DNA from: Devosia sp. MC521
GTDB taxonomy: Bacteria; Pseudomonadota; Alphaproteobacteria; Rhizobiales; Devosiaceae
Direction of reading: 5' to 3'
Length of the DNA: 64,000 nt
Assembly (NCBI RefSeq): GCF_014127105.1
Contig: NZ_CP059902.1
Coordinates: 2,265,001-2,329,000, forward strand
Shown here: positions 1 through 8,811 of the stretch, piece after piece
Position numbering within the stretch: position 1 is the stretch's first letter
Layout: each line of letters starts with the position of its first letter
Notes under the pieces: generated by a model
The model's input: only the letters and a program-made list of their open reading frames with translations
Database searches by the model: none
What the model was told of the DNA's origin: nothing
Made by a program: the position numbers and the translations under genes

Positions 1-428
1 TCGTCAACATTTGGCCGTCCGCGCATCTGCTTAATGCCTGACCGCACAGCTTTACCTTCCACGCGTCGCTTCTTGGACGCAAGGGTTGGACGGGTGGCGA
101 TACGCGGTTTCGGCGGATAAGCGCCCTCGCGGATAAGCGCAACCAGCCGTGCCACTGCTTCTGCTCGGTTCAGCGGTTGATCGCGGTGGGAATTGGAGGT
201 GATGACGATGACGCCATCTTTGGTCAGGCGACTGCCCGCCAGATCGGCGACTCTGCGTTTAACCGGGTCAGGCAAGGATGGGGAATTGAGAAGATCAAAG
301 CGCAGCTGTACGGCGCTCGCCACCTTATTGACGTTTTGCCCGCCCGGCCCAGAGCCGCGAACAAAAGTCTCGTCAATTTCCGAAGGATCAATCCGAAGGC
401 TGCGGGTAATCTGAATAGGCTCAGCCAT
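1..428 (-). CDS. arfB: Peptidyl-tRNA hydrolase ArfB (3' end outside window)
   Basis: About 142 residues are visible, read leftward from an ATG at 426-428; the C-terminus lies beyond position 1. The N-terminal half carries the GSGPGGQNVNK motif (about residues 26-36), the class I release-factor GGQ loop that hydrolyses peptidyl-tRNA. The visible end is rich in Lys and Arg (ASKKRRVEGK), like the basic tail of ArfB/YaeJ that enters the mRNA channel of stalled ribosomes. The family rescues non-stop ribosomes in the cytosol without needing a stop codon. The protein is too short for RF1 or RF2 and lacks their codon-recognition domains, so ArfB is the best reading. Confidence 0.9.
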   Translation of the reverse strand, partial: MAEPIQITRSLRIDPSEIDETFVRGSGPGGQNVNKVASAVQLRFDLLNSPSLPDPVKRRVADLAGSRLTKDGVIVITSNSHRDQPLNRAEAVARLVALIREGAYPPKPRIATRPTLASKKRRVEGKAVRSGIKQMRGRPNVD

Positions 429-444
429 GATTAGCCCCTCCTAG

Positions 445-534
445 CCTCCCCCGCTTGCGGGGGAGGAACGCATCCTGCCGATTGGCAAGACCACGCCATC
501 AAACCGTTCTACGCCTCCCCCTACCAGGGGGAGG
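445..534. repeat. Two GC-rich palindromic repeat units (REP-like)
   Basis: Two short palindromes sit in the gap between arfB and the next gene. The first has 10-base arms, CCTCCCCCGC at 445-454 and GCGGGGGAGG at 457-466. The second has 9-base arms at 514-522 and 526-534 (CCTCCCCCT / AGGGGGAGG). Units of the same design occur at 50183-50337, so this looks like a dispersed intergenic repeat family. Either could also fold as RNA and act as a terminator, but neither has a clear U-tract. Confidence 0.75.
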
Positions 535-565
535 ACGGGAGGGGGTTATAAGCGCCGGCGAAAAC

Positions 566-790
566 CTACCGCTTCCAACGACCAGAGAAATACACTTCCT
601 CGTCGTGGATGATGCGACCCTTTTCGGTGGTCCGGAACTTGCCCGGCTCGACCTCTTCAATCCACTTCTTCTTGAGCATAACGGCGAATGTCTTTTCGCC
701 GACATCCTTGAAGTCGTCGGGGCCCATCACATTGCTCTCCCCCATATGGTAGAGAGCTTTCATTTCGCGATTAGACGGACGAAGTGGCAT
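566..790 (-). CDS. Small conserved hypothetical, winged-helix-like
   Basis: A 74-residue protein of unknown function. Its start codon shares one base with the thrS stop (TAATG at 788-792), so it is probably translated by coupling from the thrS message. The pattern of a helical N-terminus, a LKKKWIEEV segment, then TTEKGRIIH resembles the wing of a small winged-helix fold, but the DNA-binding helix is not obvious. There is no signal peptide or membrane segment. The tight coupling to thrS suggests a real gene rather than a chance frame. I do not recognise a named family. Confidence 0.7.
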   Translation of the reverse strand: MPLRPSNREMKALYHMGESNVMGPDDFKDVGEKTFAVMLKKKWIEEVEPGKFRTTEKGRIIHDEEVYFSGRWKR

Positions 791-2784
791 TATTCAGCCT
801 TAGCCGCAGCAGCAGCCTTCAAATCCGGCGCGGTAGCCTCAGCCATCAGATCAACCAACGCCTCCATGAACGGACGGACCTGCTGGCCTTCAGTACCAAG
901 ACGGCGCACCGAAACATTGCCTTCTTCCGCTTCACGACGGCCAACCACAAACATCAGCGGCACCTTGTTCACCGAGTGCTCGCGGACCTTGTAGTTGATC
1001 TTTTCGTTACGAGCGTCGATTTCAGCACGAATGCCGGCATCGCGCAGCTGACGGACCAGCTTCTCAGCGTAGTCGTCCGCTTCCGACACGATGGTCGCGA
1101 CCACAACCTGGGTCGGGGCCAGCCACATTGGCATCTTGCCAGCGTAGTTTTCGATCAGAATACCGATAAAGCGCTCTAGCGAACCAAGGATCGCGCGGTG
1201 CAGCATCACGGCATACTGACGCGAACCATCCTCTGCTACATAGGTGGCGTTGAGGCGTTCGGGCAGAACATAGTCGAGCTGCAGCGTACCAACCTGCCAG
1301 GAACGACCGATCGCATCCTTGAGGTGGAATTCAAGCTTTGGCGCATAGAAGGCGCCTTCGCCTTCAGCGATTTCAAAGTCATAGCCAGTAGCGCGCAGAG
1401 CATTGCCCAGCGCCTTTTCAGCCGCATCCCAACGCTCGATGGTGCCACCGAACTTTTCCGGACGCGTTGCCAGCTTGATCACTACATTGCTGAACTCCAT
1501 GTCCTTGTAGACGGAGTACAGCAAGTGCACGAAGTGCTCGGTTTCGCTCTGGATCTGGTCTTCACGGCAGAAGATGTGCGCGTCATCCTGCGTCATCTGA
1601 CGCACACGCATCAGACCATGCAGCGCGCCATGCGCTTCGTTGCGGTGGCAGCAACCAAATTCGGCCATGCGCAGCGGCAGATCGCGGTAGGACTTAATGC
1701 CCTGATTGAAGATCTGAACGTGCGCAGGGCAGTTCATTGGCTTGAGCGCCAACAGGTCTGCACCGGATTCAAAAATCGGCTGATCGTCTTCCGTGTTCGG
1801 CACCTGATCGGGCACAACGAACATGTTTTCGCGATACTTGCCCCAGTGGCCGGACTGCTCCCAGAACTTGGCGTGCATCAGCTGAGGTGTTTTCACCTCA
1901 ACATAGCCCGACTTGTCCAGACGGCGGCGGATATAGGCTTCCATCTGGTTGTAGATGACAAAGCCACGTGGGTGCCAGAACACCGAACCCTGCGCTTCTT
2001 CCTGGAAGTGGAACAGGTCAAGGTCGCGGCCGATCTTACGGTGGTCGCGCTTCTCGGCTTCTTCCATCATGGTGACGTAAGCTTCGAGGTCTTCCTTGGT
2101 CGCAAAAGCGGTGCCGTAGATGCGGCTCAAGACTTCGCGATTGCTGTCACCACGCCAGTAAGCACCAGCCACCTTGGTCAGCTTGAAGGCCGTACCAACA
2201 TCCTTGACCGAACGCATGTGCGGACCACGGCAGAGGTCGATCCACTGACCCTGCTTATACATCTTCAGCGACTGATCAGCCGGAATAGCGTCAACCAGTT
2301 CAACCTTAAAATGCTCGCCCTTAGCGCGGAAGAAATCCTTGGCCTGATCGCGGGTCCAGACTTCCTTGGTGAAGGTTGCGCCACGATCGACGATCTCGGC
2401 CATCTTCTTTTCGATGACGCGCAGATCGTCTTCAGTGAACGGACCTGCCGGACGATAGAAGTCGTAGTAGAAGCCGTTCTCGATAACCGGACCAATGGTC
2501 ACCTGAGTATCAGGCCAAAGTTCCTGCACAGCTTCAGCCAGCACGTGAGCGGCGTCGTGGCGGATGAGTTCGAGCACGTCCGCCGAACCGGAATCGCGCG
2601 TCACAAACTCGATCTTGCCGTCAGCGTCGAGCGCGTCAGAGAGATCGGCCAGAGCGCCGTTCCACTTCATCGCGACAGTCTTCTTTGCCAGCGACTTGGA
2701 GATCCCTTCCACGATCTCGGTGCCGGTAGTGCCGCGCGGAAATTCGCGAGCTGCACCATCGGGGAATGTCACCTTGATCGACAT
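790..2784 (-). CDS. thrS: Threonine--tRNA ligase
   Basis: 664 residues, close to the usual 640-660. It charges tRNA-Thr in the cytosol. In order: an N-terminal TGS domain (about residues 1-60); an editing domain with the HDAAH zinc-type motif (about 75-80) that removes mischarged Ser; the class II catalytic core with Cys in KPMNCPAH (about 354), the motif 2 region [11 protein letters not shown], His in DDAHIF and motif 3 [11 protein letters not shown]; and a C-terminal anticodon-binding domain (about 560-645). It ends with an Ala/Lys-rich tail. It starts an operon with the small downstream ORF. A 6-base-arm hairpin (GCAGCC/GGCTGC) lies in the leader, but I see no recognised leader regulator. 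Confidence 0.98.
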   Translation of the reverse strand: MSIKVTFPDGAAREFPRGTTGTEIVEGISKSLAKKTVAMKWNGALADLSDALDADGKIEFVTRDSGSADVLELIRHDAAHVLAEAVQELWPDTQVTIGPVIENGFYYDFYRPAGPFTEDDLRVIEKKMAEIVDRGATFTKEVWTRDQAKDFFRAKGEHFKVELVDAIPADQSLKMYKQGQWIDLCRGPHMRSVKDVGTAFKLTKVAGAYWRGDSNREVLSRIYGTAFATKEDLEAYVTMMEEAEKRDHRKIGRDLDLFHFQEEAQGSVFWHPRGFVIYNQMEAYIRRRLDKSGYVEVKTPQLMHAKFWEQSGHWGKYRENMFVVPDQVPNTEDDQPIFESGADLLALKPMNCPAHVQIFNQGIKSYRDLPLRMAEFGCCHRNEAHGALHGLMRVRQMTQDDAHIFCREDQIQSETEHFVHLLYSVYKDMEFSNVVIKLATRPEKFGGTIERWDAAEKALGNALRATGYDFEIAEGEGAFYAPKLEFHLKDAIGRSWQVGTLQLDYVLPERLNATYVAEDGSRQYAVMLHRAILGSLERFIGILIENYAGKMPMWLAPTQVVVATIVSEADDYAEKLVRQLRDAGIRAEIDARNEKINYKVREHSVNKVPLMFVVGRREAEEGNVSVRRLGTEGQQVRPFMEALVDLMAEATAPDLKAAAAAKAE

Positions 2785-2961
2785 TTGAAGTCTCCAGAAC
2801 TTTTTGGTTTGAAGCAGCCTCCACTGGGCTGCAAGGCGGCCTGAATAGCACGGTTTTTCGTTTCTGCCAGCCCGCAGCGGTAGTTTAGCGCAAAGCTGTG
2901 CGCGGTTTCAGCAGAAAGCCGCTCAAATTTAAGCCGTACCCCTCCGCTCTTTGGGCCAAAC

Positions 2962-3270
2962 CTATTTCCAGCGCCCATAGCGCCAGGGCGCATACCACTG
3001 CCCCTCAGGCAACGCCTCCGGCACTGGATCATAACCATGCGAGCCGCCCGGGCGACAACGCCACAGCCGCGCCGCCCCCATCCAGCCCCCCGGCCAAAAG
3101 CCGAAGCGCCAAATACTATCTCGAGTAAACTCCGAGCACGTTGGAAGGTGTCGACACGTCCGGCCGGTAAATGCCGAGAGCGTATAGCGATAGAGCGTAA
3201 TGAGAAAAACTGCCGCAAACTTGAACGGCAGATCGATCACGCGCCACATCATATCGATGAATCGATGCAT
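2962..3270 (-). CDS. yidD: Membrane protein insertion efficiency factor YidD
   Basis: 102 residues with an N-terminal amphipathic/hydrophobic stretch, then the family pattern C-x-HLPTCSEF and a Trp/Gly-rich section (FWPGGWMGAARLWRC) ending near HGYDPVP. YidD proteins sit at the inner membrane and help YidC insert proteins. The usual neighbours rnpA and yidC are absent; instead its ATG overlaps the stop of the IscU-like gene (TGATG at 3268-3272), implying translational coupling. Arg and Trp are rather frequent in the C-terminal third, as in other alphaproteobacterial copies. Confidence 0.92.
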   Translation of the reverse strand: MHRFIDMMWRVIDLPFKFAAVFLITLYRYTLSAFTGRTCRHLPTCSEFTRDSIWRFGFWPGGWMGAARLWRCRPGGSHGYDPVPEALPEGQWYAPWRYGRWK

Positions 3271-3719
3271 CAGCTTTGCGCGCCATGAGCTTGTTTTGAC
3301 TCAGCATTCTCTATTGCCGCCAATACAGCCTCAAAGACCAACATGGTGGAAGCGTGCCGGTGAGGGAATGCTCGTACCGGCTCAAGATATGCCAGATCGG
3401 CCCACTTCCCAGCTGGCACGGGCCCGTCAACGGTCAGCATAGCCAACATCACATCGCGCAATACTGAGAACTCCGCCACCGACGTTCCAACGATCTCTCT
3501 GGCCACAACCGAAGCTGACGTTTGTCCAAGTGCGCAGGCGGAGACTTTATGGCCATAACCAGTGATCACGCCATTCTGTATAGATAGGTCCACTTCGATT
3601 AAAGACCCACAGACCTTCGCCACCTTCCGAGCTGTGCCATCGGGCGCTGCCAATCGCCCCGGATTTGGCGCGTTTGCCGCCAGATCAAGGATCTTTTCTG
3701 AATAAAGATCGTTCAATTC
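3270..3719 (-). CDS. Iron-sulfur cluster assembly scaffold (IscU/NifU-N like)
   Basis: 149 residues from the internal ATG at 3719; the frame runs further upstream to 3809, but [12 protein letters not shown] matches the usual start of the family. The IscU/NifU-N fold is suggested by KVCGS (first Cys) and [11 protein letters not shown] (second Cys). The third canonical Cys position appears as FPHRHAST, with His in place of Cys, a variation known in stand-alone alphaproteobacterial copies. It probably holds or transfers Fe-S clusters, but with an altered ligand set its role may differ from housekeeping IscU. It is coupled to yidD downstream and divergent from folE. Confidence 0.82.
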   Translation of the reverse strand, partial: ELNDLYSEKILDLAANAPNPGRLAAPDGTARKVAKVCGSLIEVDLSIQNGVITGYGHKVSACALGQTSASVVAREIVGTSVAEFSVLRDVMLAMLTVDGPVPAGKWADLAYLEPVRAFPHRHASTMLVFEAVLAAIENAESKQAHGAQS

Positions 3720-3864
3720 CATCAGCGAGGCAGTTTCTTGTTCCAATAGCGTCTGCACCTTATATAGGTGGGATAAATGCGGTGTCAGTGCGGTAATTAA
3801 TAAACTCACACACCGTAATGCGCCCGTGGGCGATTTACGAACGTATTGCTGGGGATGCCCAATT

Positions 3865-4485
3865 ATGGACGCTCAAATTAACGCGCTCAAGGCGAGTGAT
3901 GACACACGCTCGGCGACCACGCGCCCAACGCGCGAAGAAGCAGAGGCGGCAGTCCGCACTTTGATCGCATGGGCTGGCGACGACCCAACGCGTGAAGGCC
4001 TACTCGAAACTCCTGCTCGCGTCACCAAAGCCTATGGCGAGCTGTTTTCTGGCTATGCGCAGGACGAAAAGTCCGTTCTCTCTAAGACTTTCAAAGAGGT
4101 CGGCGGATACGACGATCTTGTCCTCGTGAAGGGCATCCCGTTCTACGCACACTGCGAACACCACATGGTCCCCTTCTACGGCAAGGCCCATATCGCATAC
4201 CTGCCGCACGATGGCGTTGTTGGCCTCTCTAAGCTTGCGCGTCTGGTTGAAGTGTTCGCGCGCCGCCTGCAGACGCAGGAAACGATGACCGCTCAGATCA
4301 TCGACGCGATCAACGAAAACCTCAACCCGCGCGGCGCAGCTGTTATGCTTGAAGCGGAGCACATGTGCATGACCATGCGCGGCGTAAAGGCCCACGATGT
4401 CTCGACCGTCACTCACCGCTTCACCGGCGTTTTCGCGGAAGACCGCGTTGAGCAGGACCGCTTCTTTGCCATGGTCACGCGCTAA
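3865..4485 (+). CDS. folE: GTP cyclohydrolase I
   Basis: 206 residues from ATG 3865; the frame opens 13 codons earlier but MDAQINALK looks like the natural start. It converts GTP to 7,8-dihydroneopterin triphosphate, the first step to tetrahydrofolate. The zinc site is visible as Cys97 and His100 in [10 protein letters not shown] and Cys168 in EHMCMTMRG, so this is the zinc-dependent FolE type. The core (residues 25-205) is full length. It is a single gene followed by a strong terminator and is divergent from the IscU-like gene. Confidence 0.97.
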   Translation: MDAQINALKASDDTRSATTRPTREEAEAAVRTLIAWAGDDPTREGLLETPARVTKAYGELFSGYAQDEKSVLSKTFKEVGGYDDLVLVKGIPFYAHCEHHMVPFYGKAHIAYLPHDGVVGLSKLARLVEVFARRLQTQETMTAQIIDAINENLNPRGAAVMLEAEHMCMTMRGVKAHDVSTVTHRFTGVFAEDRVEQDRFFAMVTR

Positions 4486-4493
4486 AGATTATG

Positions 4494-4520
4494 TGGGGGC
4501 CATTAGGCCCCCAATTTCTT
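4494..4520 (+). terminator. Terminator after folE
   Basis: Perfect 8-base arms TGGGGGCC (4494-4501) and GGCCCCCA (4506-4513) with an ATTA loop, followed by ATTTCTT. It starts 8 bases after the folE stop. Confidence 0.8.
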
Positions 4521-4529
4521 CACGCTCTC

Positions 4530-4642
4530 ATTGCCGGGGGCGCCCCGGCAATTCAGTACGATGCTGATACGGACAAGATCACCGGGCCAAGTCCGGTGAT
4601 GACAAAGATTGGCTCAGCAGTGCAGGTGCTCTTGAGAGCACC
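4530..4642. repeat. Cluster of three palindromes between folE and hisI
   Basis: Three hairpins follow each other: ATTGCCGGGG/CCCCGGCAAT (4530-4539, 4543-4552), TCACCGG/CCGGTGA (4579-4585, 4593-4599) and GGTGCTC/GAGCACC (4625-4631, 4636-4642). The middle one, with CCGGTGATGACA, resembles a REP-type palindrome common between alphaproteobacterial genes. They fill the gap before hisI; none has a U-tract. Confidence 0.65.
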
Positions 4643-4713
4643 CCCCCATAGAACGTGACATCGTCTGCCGACCGCGCTAGAGCGTTTAGCTCTTCCCTCA
4701 CAGGGCGCAGACC

Positions 4714-5166
4714 ATGAGCTTTACTTTCGTCGATCCCAAATCTCTCGATCACCACGCCCTTGAAGACGGCACAGAGTTTGCGCCGCGCTTTGACGCGCAT
4801 GGCTTGCTCACCGTGGTGACGGTCGATGACGATACCAAAGACGTCCTCATGGTCGCCTATATGAATGCAGAAACGCTCAGCCTGACCATCGAAACCGGCA
4901 TTGCGCATTATTACTCGCGCTCCCGTCAGTCGATCTGGAAGAAAGGCGAGACCTCTGGCGAACTTCAGCAGGTCGTTTCGCTTCGCACCGATTGCGATCA
5001 AGACTGCATTGTCATGAGCGTTCACCAAACTGGCCGTGGCGCCGCCTGCCACACCGGTCGCAAGACCTGCTTCTATCGGCAGGTAACAGTCGATAATGGC
5101 GAAGCCAAACTTGCCGACACCGGTATTCCGCGTCTCTTCGACCCTAAAGCCGTCTACGGGAAATAG
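4714..5166 (+). CDS. hisI: Phosphoribosyl-AMP cyclohydrolase
   Basis: 150 residues, the size of the single-domain HisI found in alphaproteobacteria (no fused HisE pyrophosphohydrolase). It opens the adenine ring of PR-AMP in step 3 of histidine synthesis. Visible motifs: VAYMNAETL, YYSRSRQSIWKKGETSG, then the zinc and magnesium ligand region RTDCDQDCI and the Cys residues of ACHTGRKTCFYR. No other his gene is nearby. It is followed by a hairpin shared with the convergent rhomboid gene. Confidence 0.97.
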   Translation: MSFTFVDPKSLDHHALEDGTEFAPRFDAHGLLTVVTVDDDTKDVLMVAYMNAETLSLTIETGIAHYYSRSRQSIWKKGETSGELQQVVSLRTDCDQDCIVMSVHQTGRGAACHTGRKTCFYRQVTVDNGEAKLADTGIPRLFDPKAVYGK

Positions 5167-5189
5167 TACGGATCCGCCTTGACAGCTCG

Positions 5190-5226
5190 GCTCCTAAAAT
5201 CCCTCCACTTGGAAGATTTTAGGAGC
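5190..5226. terminator. Hairpin between convergent hisI and rhomboid genes
   Basis: Perfect 12-base arms GCTCCTAAAATC (5190-5201) and GATTTTAGGAGC (5215-5226) with a 13-base loop. Its position between two convergent stops suggests a bidirectional terminator, although there is no U-tract outside the stem. Confidence 0.5.
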
Positions 5227-5275
5227 GAGGGCCATCAAAGCTATGCTCGAATAGCGCAAAAGCCTTGGGTTAAAA

Positions 5276-6010
5276 TTACGCCCGGCGCTCGAACAGCTGC
5301 ACCATAAAGAAGCCTGCAAGAAACCCGCCCAGATGAGCCTGCCAGGCAATGGTCAGGTTCACGCCTAAAAACAATGGCAGGAGCGGCACAGCGGCGTTCA
5401 GGATCACCCAGAGCAAAGTGAAAAACCGCGCGCGCGGATGCAACATCACTTCTTTGATTGAGGCCAGCCGACGCCCCAATATGATCCTCTCCCCTGTTTC
5501 AGGGTCGTTCGCCACAACGACTGGCTGGAACATAAATCGGATCGCCGCGCCGGTCAGACCCGCCACGCCCCCGGACGCCCCAATCAAGAAGACCCCGTCA
5601 TAGAGCGTCACCACGGTGAACAGCGCCGCCCCTGCGATCGCAGAGACGACAAAAATCGCAATCATGCCCATGCCACCGTAACGGCGCGCCACAGGTGTTC
5701 CGAAAATCAAGAGCCAAGCCGTATTGAGCACAAGGTGATCCCAGCCCCCGTGCAAAAAGGCATGGGTGATCGGGGTCCACAACAGTGGTGCGGCATAGAT
5801 CAAATCCTCGCCTGCAGCGATGAAACGCGCGGGCAAATAGGCGAACCAATAGTAGAGTTGCAAAAGCCCGGACTGGTTAAGAACGAGGGTCGAAGCGATG
5901 TGGACAACAATCATCACGCCGGCAAGCACGGCGACCGTCGTGGGCAGCAAGAAAATGGGCTCACGCCCTTGTTTTTGTTCGCTTTGAGAGTGTTGATCGT
6001 GGCCCGTCAT
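5276..6010 (-). CDS. Rhomboid-family intramembrane serine protease
   Basis: 244 residues with about six membrane helices. The catalytic dyad is visible as Ser147 in GASGG and His226 in WQAHLGGF; an HGGWDHLVLN segment (about 87-96) provides the oxyanion-side His and Asn. Rhomboids cut transmembrane substrates within the inner membrane. A polar loop containing DPETGERIILGRR (about 169-181) separates helices 4 and 5. The substrate is unknown. It is transcribed away from the PAS gene, and a CtrA-type motif lies in the shared upstream region. Confidence 0.9.
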   Translation of the reverse strand: MTGHDQHSQSEQKQGREPIFLLPTTVAVLAGVMIVVHIASTLVLNQSGLLQLYYWFAYLPARFIAAGEDLIYAAPLLWTPITHAFLHGGWDHLVLNTAWLLIFGTPVARRYGGMGMIAIFVVSAIAGAALFTVVTLYDGVFLIGASGGVAGLTGAAIRFMFQPVVVANDPETGERIILGRRLASIKEVMLHPRARFFTLLWVILNAAVPLLPLFLGVNLTIAWQAHLGGFLAGFFMVQLFERRA

Positions 6011-6082
6011 GCTCTGCCCCCTCGCCGCGTAACAGCGATCGTTCTTGTTAACTTTTCCACAATGCCTGCCCCGGCATTAACC

Positions 6083-6097
6083 TTAATCAATCTTTAA
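6083..6097. promoter_or_regulatory. CtrA-type site TTAA-N7-TTAA
   Basis: TTAA (6083-6086), seven bases, TTAA (6094-6097), the full binding motif of the alphaproteobacterial cell-cycle regulator CtrA. It lies 73 bases upstream of the rhomboid start and about 93 bases upstream of the PAS gene, so it could control either. Match to the motif is seen; binding is inferred. Confidence 0.5.
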
Positions 6098-6189
6098 GCG
6101 GGCAATTTGATCTACATTTTGCAATGTTCAGCGGGCTGAAGAGTGGCTGTTGGAGCTACCCGGACGCCAACGATGCGGAACGCTGAACC

Positions 6190-6843
6190 ATGAAGATGCC
6201 GAGCACCAAGACGCTCTATACCTATTGGAACACGATTCGGGGTTCGCGCAGCGCTCCCGACCGTCGAGATATTGATCCGACTCGCATCCGTGAGGCACTT
6301 GCCAACACGTTTATCCTTGAGGTCGACGACAACGAAGAGTTCTCGTTCCGCCTTGCCGGATCACACCTGTGCACCAGCTACTGCCGCGAGCTCAAAGGCC
6401 GCTCATTCAATGCCCTTTGGCATGACCGCGATCACGACGCGATTGAAACACTCATTCGCGCTGTCACCGAAGATCACGCCGTCGCGCTTGTCACCTTCCA
6501 AGGGACCACCGCCCTGCAGACCAAGGTGACCTTTGAGGCCATTTTGATGCCATTGCGTCATAACGGCTCCACCCACGCCCGCATTCTGGGTGCTATGACG
6601 GCTTTTGATGAGCCCTACTGGCTTGGCGTACAGCCTGTCATCGAACAGCGCATCACTGGCCTCCGCCTCTTGTGGCCGGATGATATGCCAGCGGACGAAC
6701 CCATGGCGCAGGAAGTATCGAGCGTCGTCAACGACGTCCCTTACACCCATACAGCGGCATCAACCGCACTGCCCACAACAGTTTACGGCATAACTGCCCG
6801 CCGCTATGCACACTTGGCAGTGATTGACGGCGGTCGAAACTAA
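6190..6843 (+). CDS. PAS-domain protein (PAS_5 type)
   Basis: 217 residues with no membrane segment. The pattern of an N-terminal YWNTIRG, then DIDPTRIREAL, FRLAGSHLCTSYCRELKGRSF and a later MPL segment is typical of the PAS_5 (DUF1488-era PF07310) proteins of Hyphomicrobiales. These are stand-alone sensor-like proteins with no attached output domain and unknown ligand. The last 60 residues are low in conserved features. It is followed by a PilZ gene on the same strand about 100 bases later, and a CtrA-type motif lies upstream. Confidence 0.82.
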   Translation: MKMPSTKTLYTYWNTIRGSRSAPDRRDIDPTRIREALANTFILEVDDNEEFSFRLAGSHLCTSYCRELKGRSFNALWHDRDHDAIETLIRAVTEDHAVALVTFQGTTALQTKVTFEAILMPLRHNGSTHARILGAMTAFDEPYWLGVQPVIEQRITGLRLLWPDDMPADEPMAQEVSSVVNDVPYTHTAASTALPTTVYGITARRYAHLAVIDGGRN

Positions 6844-6945
6844 AGACCGCCTTTAAAGCACCTTCGGAACTAACAATCCATACTAAGTTAACCAAGCTGC
6901 TCTAAGTTTTCATTGAGAATACTTTGACCTAGGAGCAGGTTGTCG

Positions 6946-7578
6946 ATGCTTGATGATGGCAACATCTCCGCTCGAGACAGTTTTGCAGCGCCCCCACCAA
7001 GAACTGAGCAACGTTTTCAACGCGTTAACGTCTCTATTCTAGGGCGCTACATGCTGGCCGACCGCCGTGAGTTCCCCTGTCAGGTTCTTGCAATGTCTCC
7101 TGGTGATGCTGTTGTCATCGCTCCGGTCGCGGGTGTTATCGGCGAGAGGATCATTGCCTATCTCGATCACTTGGGCCGCATAGAGGGCACGCTGGAAGCG
7201 CAGGTCGATGGCGGATTTTGCATGAGCATCGACGCCTCCCCGCGCAAGCGCGATAAAATGGCGGCGCAACTGACATGGCTGGCAAGCAAGGATCTGCTGA
7301 ACCTGCCTGAAGACCGACGCCACGAACGTGTCGTGCCCGACATTCGCCATTCCACCGTGGTCCTGGACGATGGTCGCCGTTACAATTGCAAGATTATAGA
7401 CATCTCGCTCTCGGGCGCAGCGATCGAATTGGACGTTCGTCCTGCGATGGGCACACCTATCGCCCTCGGCCGTATGCGGGCACGGGTTGTTCGTCATCTG
7501 CAAAACGGCGTTGCGGTAGAGTTCGTCGCCTCCCAAGAGATGCTCAATGTCGTCCAGCAAAACCTGCGCATGAGCTAG
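6946..7578 (+). CDS. Tandem PilZ-domain protein
   Basis: 210 residues from ATG 6946, chosen over a TTG at 6940 because the AGGAGCAGG ribosome site (6931-6939) is best spaced from it. Two PilZ-like halves are seen. The second (about 120-205) has the c-di-GMP binding signature RRHER followed by DISLSGAAIE. The first (about 20-105) keeps QRFQR but has MSPGDAV in place of the D/N-x-S-x-x-G motif, so it probably does not bind the ligand. The protein is likely a cytosolic c-di-GMP receptor; its output is unknown. Its neighbours are a PAS_5 gene and a BTLCP peptidase gene. Confidence 0.85.
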   Translation: MLDDGNISARDSFAAPPPRTEQRFQRVNVSILGRYMLADRREFPCQVLAMSPGDAVVIAPVAGVIGERIIAYLDHLGRIEGTLEAQVDGGFCMSIDASPRKRDKMAAQLTWLASKDLLNLPEDRRHERVVPDIRHSTVVLDDGRRYNCKIIDISLSGAAIELDVRPAMGTPIALGRMRARVVRHLQNGVAVEFVASQEMLNVVQQNLRMS

Positions 7579-7706
7579 TCCACTGATAATTATGGTTAAT
7601 GAAGTGTGAATACAGTGGATAAAACTCATATAAAAACTACATGGTAGTTTTCTTATCGAGCTAATGGCCGTTACCTAGAATGATCTCCAACTGGGAGATC
7701 GGGAAC

Positions 7707-8324
7707 ATGGCCACCACAGCAAAGACGCTTATCGCTGGAGTTCTGAGCGCCATCGCTTTGATGTCAGCACCCGTGTCGGCTTTGGACCTTACCCACGTTG
7801 CCTTTATCCAGACTGCTGAAAAGAACAGCTCCATCCCGGTTGGGCATTTGGAGTTCTGCAAGTCGCGCCCTGCTGAATGCCGCTCCAACCCAAGCCCCAT
7901 TGCCGCCATGCCACTTGACGCGCAGCGCTGGGAACAGTTGGTCGCAGTAAACTCCCACTACAATCAAACTGTCGTACCGGTTGAAGATCGCGACCTCTAT
8001 CAGCTTGATGAATTCTGGACCTATCCAAACGGCTACGGCGATTGCGAAGACTTCGCGCTGGCCAAGCGTCGGGACCTCATTGAAGCTGGTTGGAACCCAT
8101 CGACGCTGATGATTGCTGTTGTGCGTGAGCCTAACGGCAATGGTCACGCCGTACTGATGGCACGCACCGATCGCGGCGACATGGTGCTGGACAACCAAGA
8201 AGGCTCCATCAAGCTTTGGAGCGATACCCCGTACACCTTCCTTAAGCGTCAGTCACAAACCCACTCCGGACATTGGGTAGATATGATTGACGCCCGCACC
8301 ATTGTGGTTGCCTCCAACGGCTAA
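7707..8324 (+). CDS. BTLCP-family transglutaminase-like cysteine peptidase
   Basis: 205 residues from ATG 7707. A signal peptide ends near SAPVSA (residue 25). The papain-like triad is visible: Cys113 in YGDCEDFALAK, His147 in GHAVL and Asp162 in VLDNQ. This is the bacterial transglutaminase-like cysteine proteinase family, which includes LapG, the periplasmic protease that releases surface adhesins under c-di-GMP control. No LapD or adhesin gene is near, so the specific LapG role is not shown. The upstream PilZ gene makes a link to c-di-GMP signalling possible. Confidence 0.88.
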   Translation: MATTAKTLIAGVLSAIALMSAPVSALDLTHVAFIQTAEKNSSIPVGHLEFCKSRPAECRSNPSPIAAMPLDAQRWEQLVAVNSHYNQTVVPVEDRDLYQLDEFWTYPNGYGDCEDFALAKRRDLIEAGWNPSTLMIAVVREPNGNGHAVLMARTDRGDMVLDNQEGSIKLWSDTPYTFLKRQSQTHSGHWVDMIDARTIVVASNG

Positions 8325-8342
8325 TTCGGCTGCCAAGGCATA

Positions 8343-8375
8343 CGAAAAGGGCCCCGCAACGCGGGGCCCTTTTCG
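8343..8375. terminator. Bidirectional terminator
   Basis: Perfect 15-base arms at 8343-8357 and 8361-8375 with an AAC loop; A-tract on one side and T-tract on the other. It serves the BTLCP gene and the convergent membrane-protein gene. Confidence 0.92.
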
Positions 8376-8392
8376 TTTAACCAGCGAAGCGT

Positions 8393-8713
8393 TTAGTACA
8401 GCACCAAGACGTAAACGCTCATGATCAGGAGGCCGGTCACGAAAGACCAGCCAAACGCCACGAGTGAGGAAATCAACATCGAGGGCATAGAAAGCGTGCC
8501 ATCGTCTTCCTGCTTCCAGCCATACTGGAGCATGATGTAGGGCCCACAAACAACGCTAACAACAAACCGAAGAAACGACTGACCCAAGGTATTACCATCT
8601 ACCCGCAGTGCCGCTTCTTCCCGCGTCAGCCACTGATAAAGATACGTCCCCGCCCCCGCCACGCTCAGTCCAACGCCCATAATAAAGGCGGCGAGTAGTA
8701 GTTCCCTGCTCAT
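8393..8713 (-). CDS. Small conserved membrane protein
   Basis: 106 residues with three predicted membrane helices (about 5-27, 45-65, 80-104). The loop between helices 2 and 3 is polar (WKQEDDGTLSMPSM). I do not recognise a characterised family; similar-sized three-helix proteins occur widely in Hyphomicrobiales. It is divergent from the gene at 8812, and a CtrA-type motif lies 25 bases upstream of its start. It ends at a shared terminator. Confidence 0.75.
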   Translation of the reverse strand: MSRELLLAAFIMGVGLSVAGAGTYLYQWLTREEAALRVDGNTLGQSFLRFVVSVVCGPYIMLQYGWKQEDDGTLSMPSMLISSLVAFGWSFVTGLLIMSVYVLVLY

Positions 8714-8737
8714 CTTCTTCGCCCATACCTGGCTGTA

Positions 8738-8752
8738 TTAATGACTTGTTAA
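8738..8752. promoter_or_regulatory. CtrA-type site TTAA-N7-TTAA
   Basis: TTAA (8738-8741), seven bases, TTAA (8749-8752) in the 98-base gap between two divergent genes of unknown function. It matches the full CtrA motif and is close enough to either start to act as a promoter element. Confidence 0.5.
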
Positions 8753-8811
8753 GCATATGATCTACTCTATGAACTGTCACCTCCTGCTGGATAATTTGGT
8801 TAACACCGCTC

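Noticed and set aside
1198-2844. A 548-codon frame antisense to thrS
   Set aside because: It is the shadow of a strong, complete thrS on the other strand and has no domain-like features of its own.
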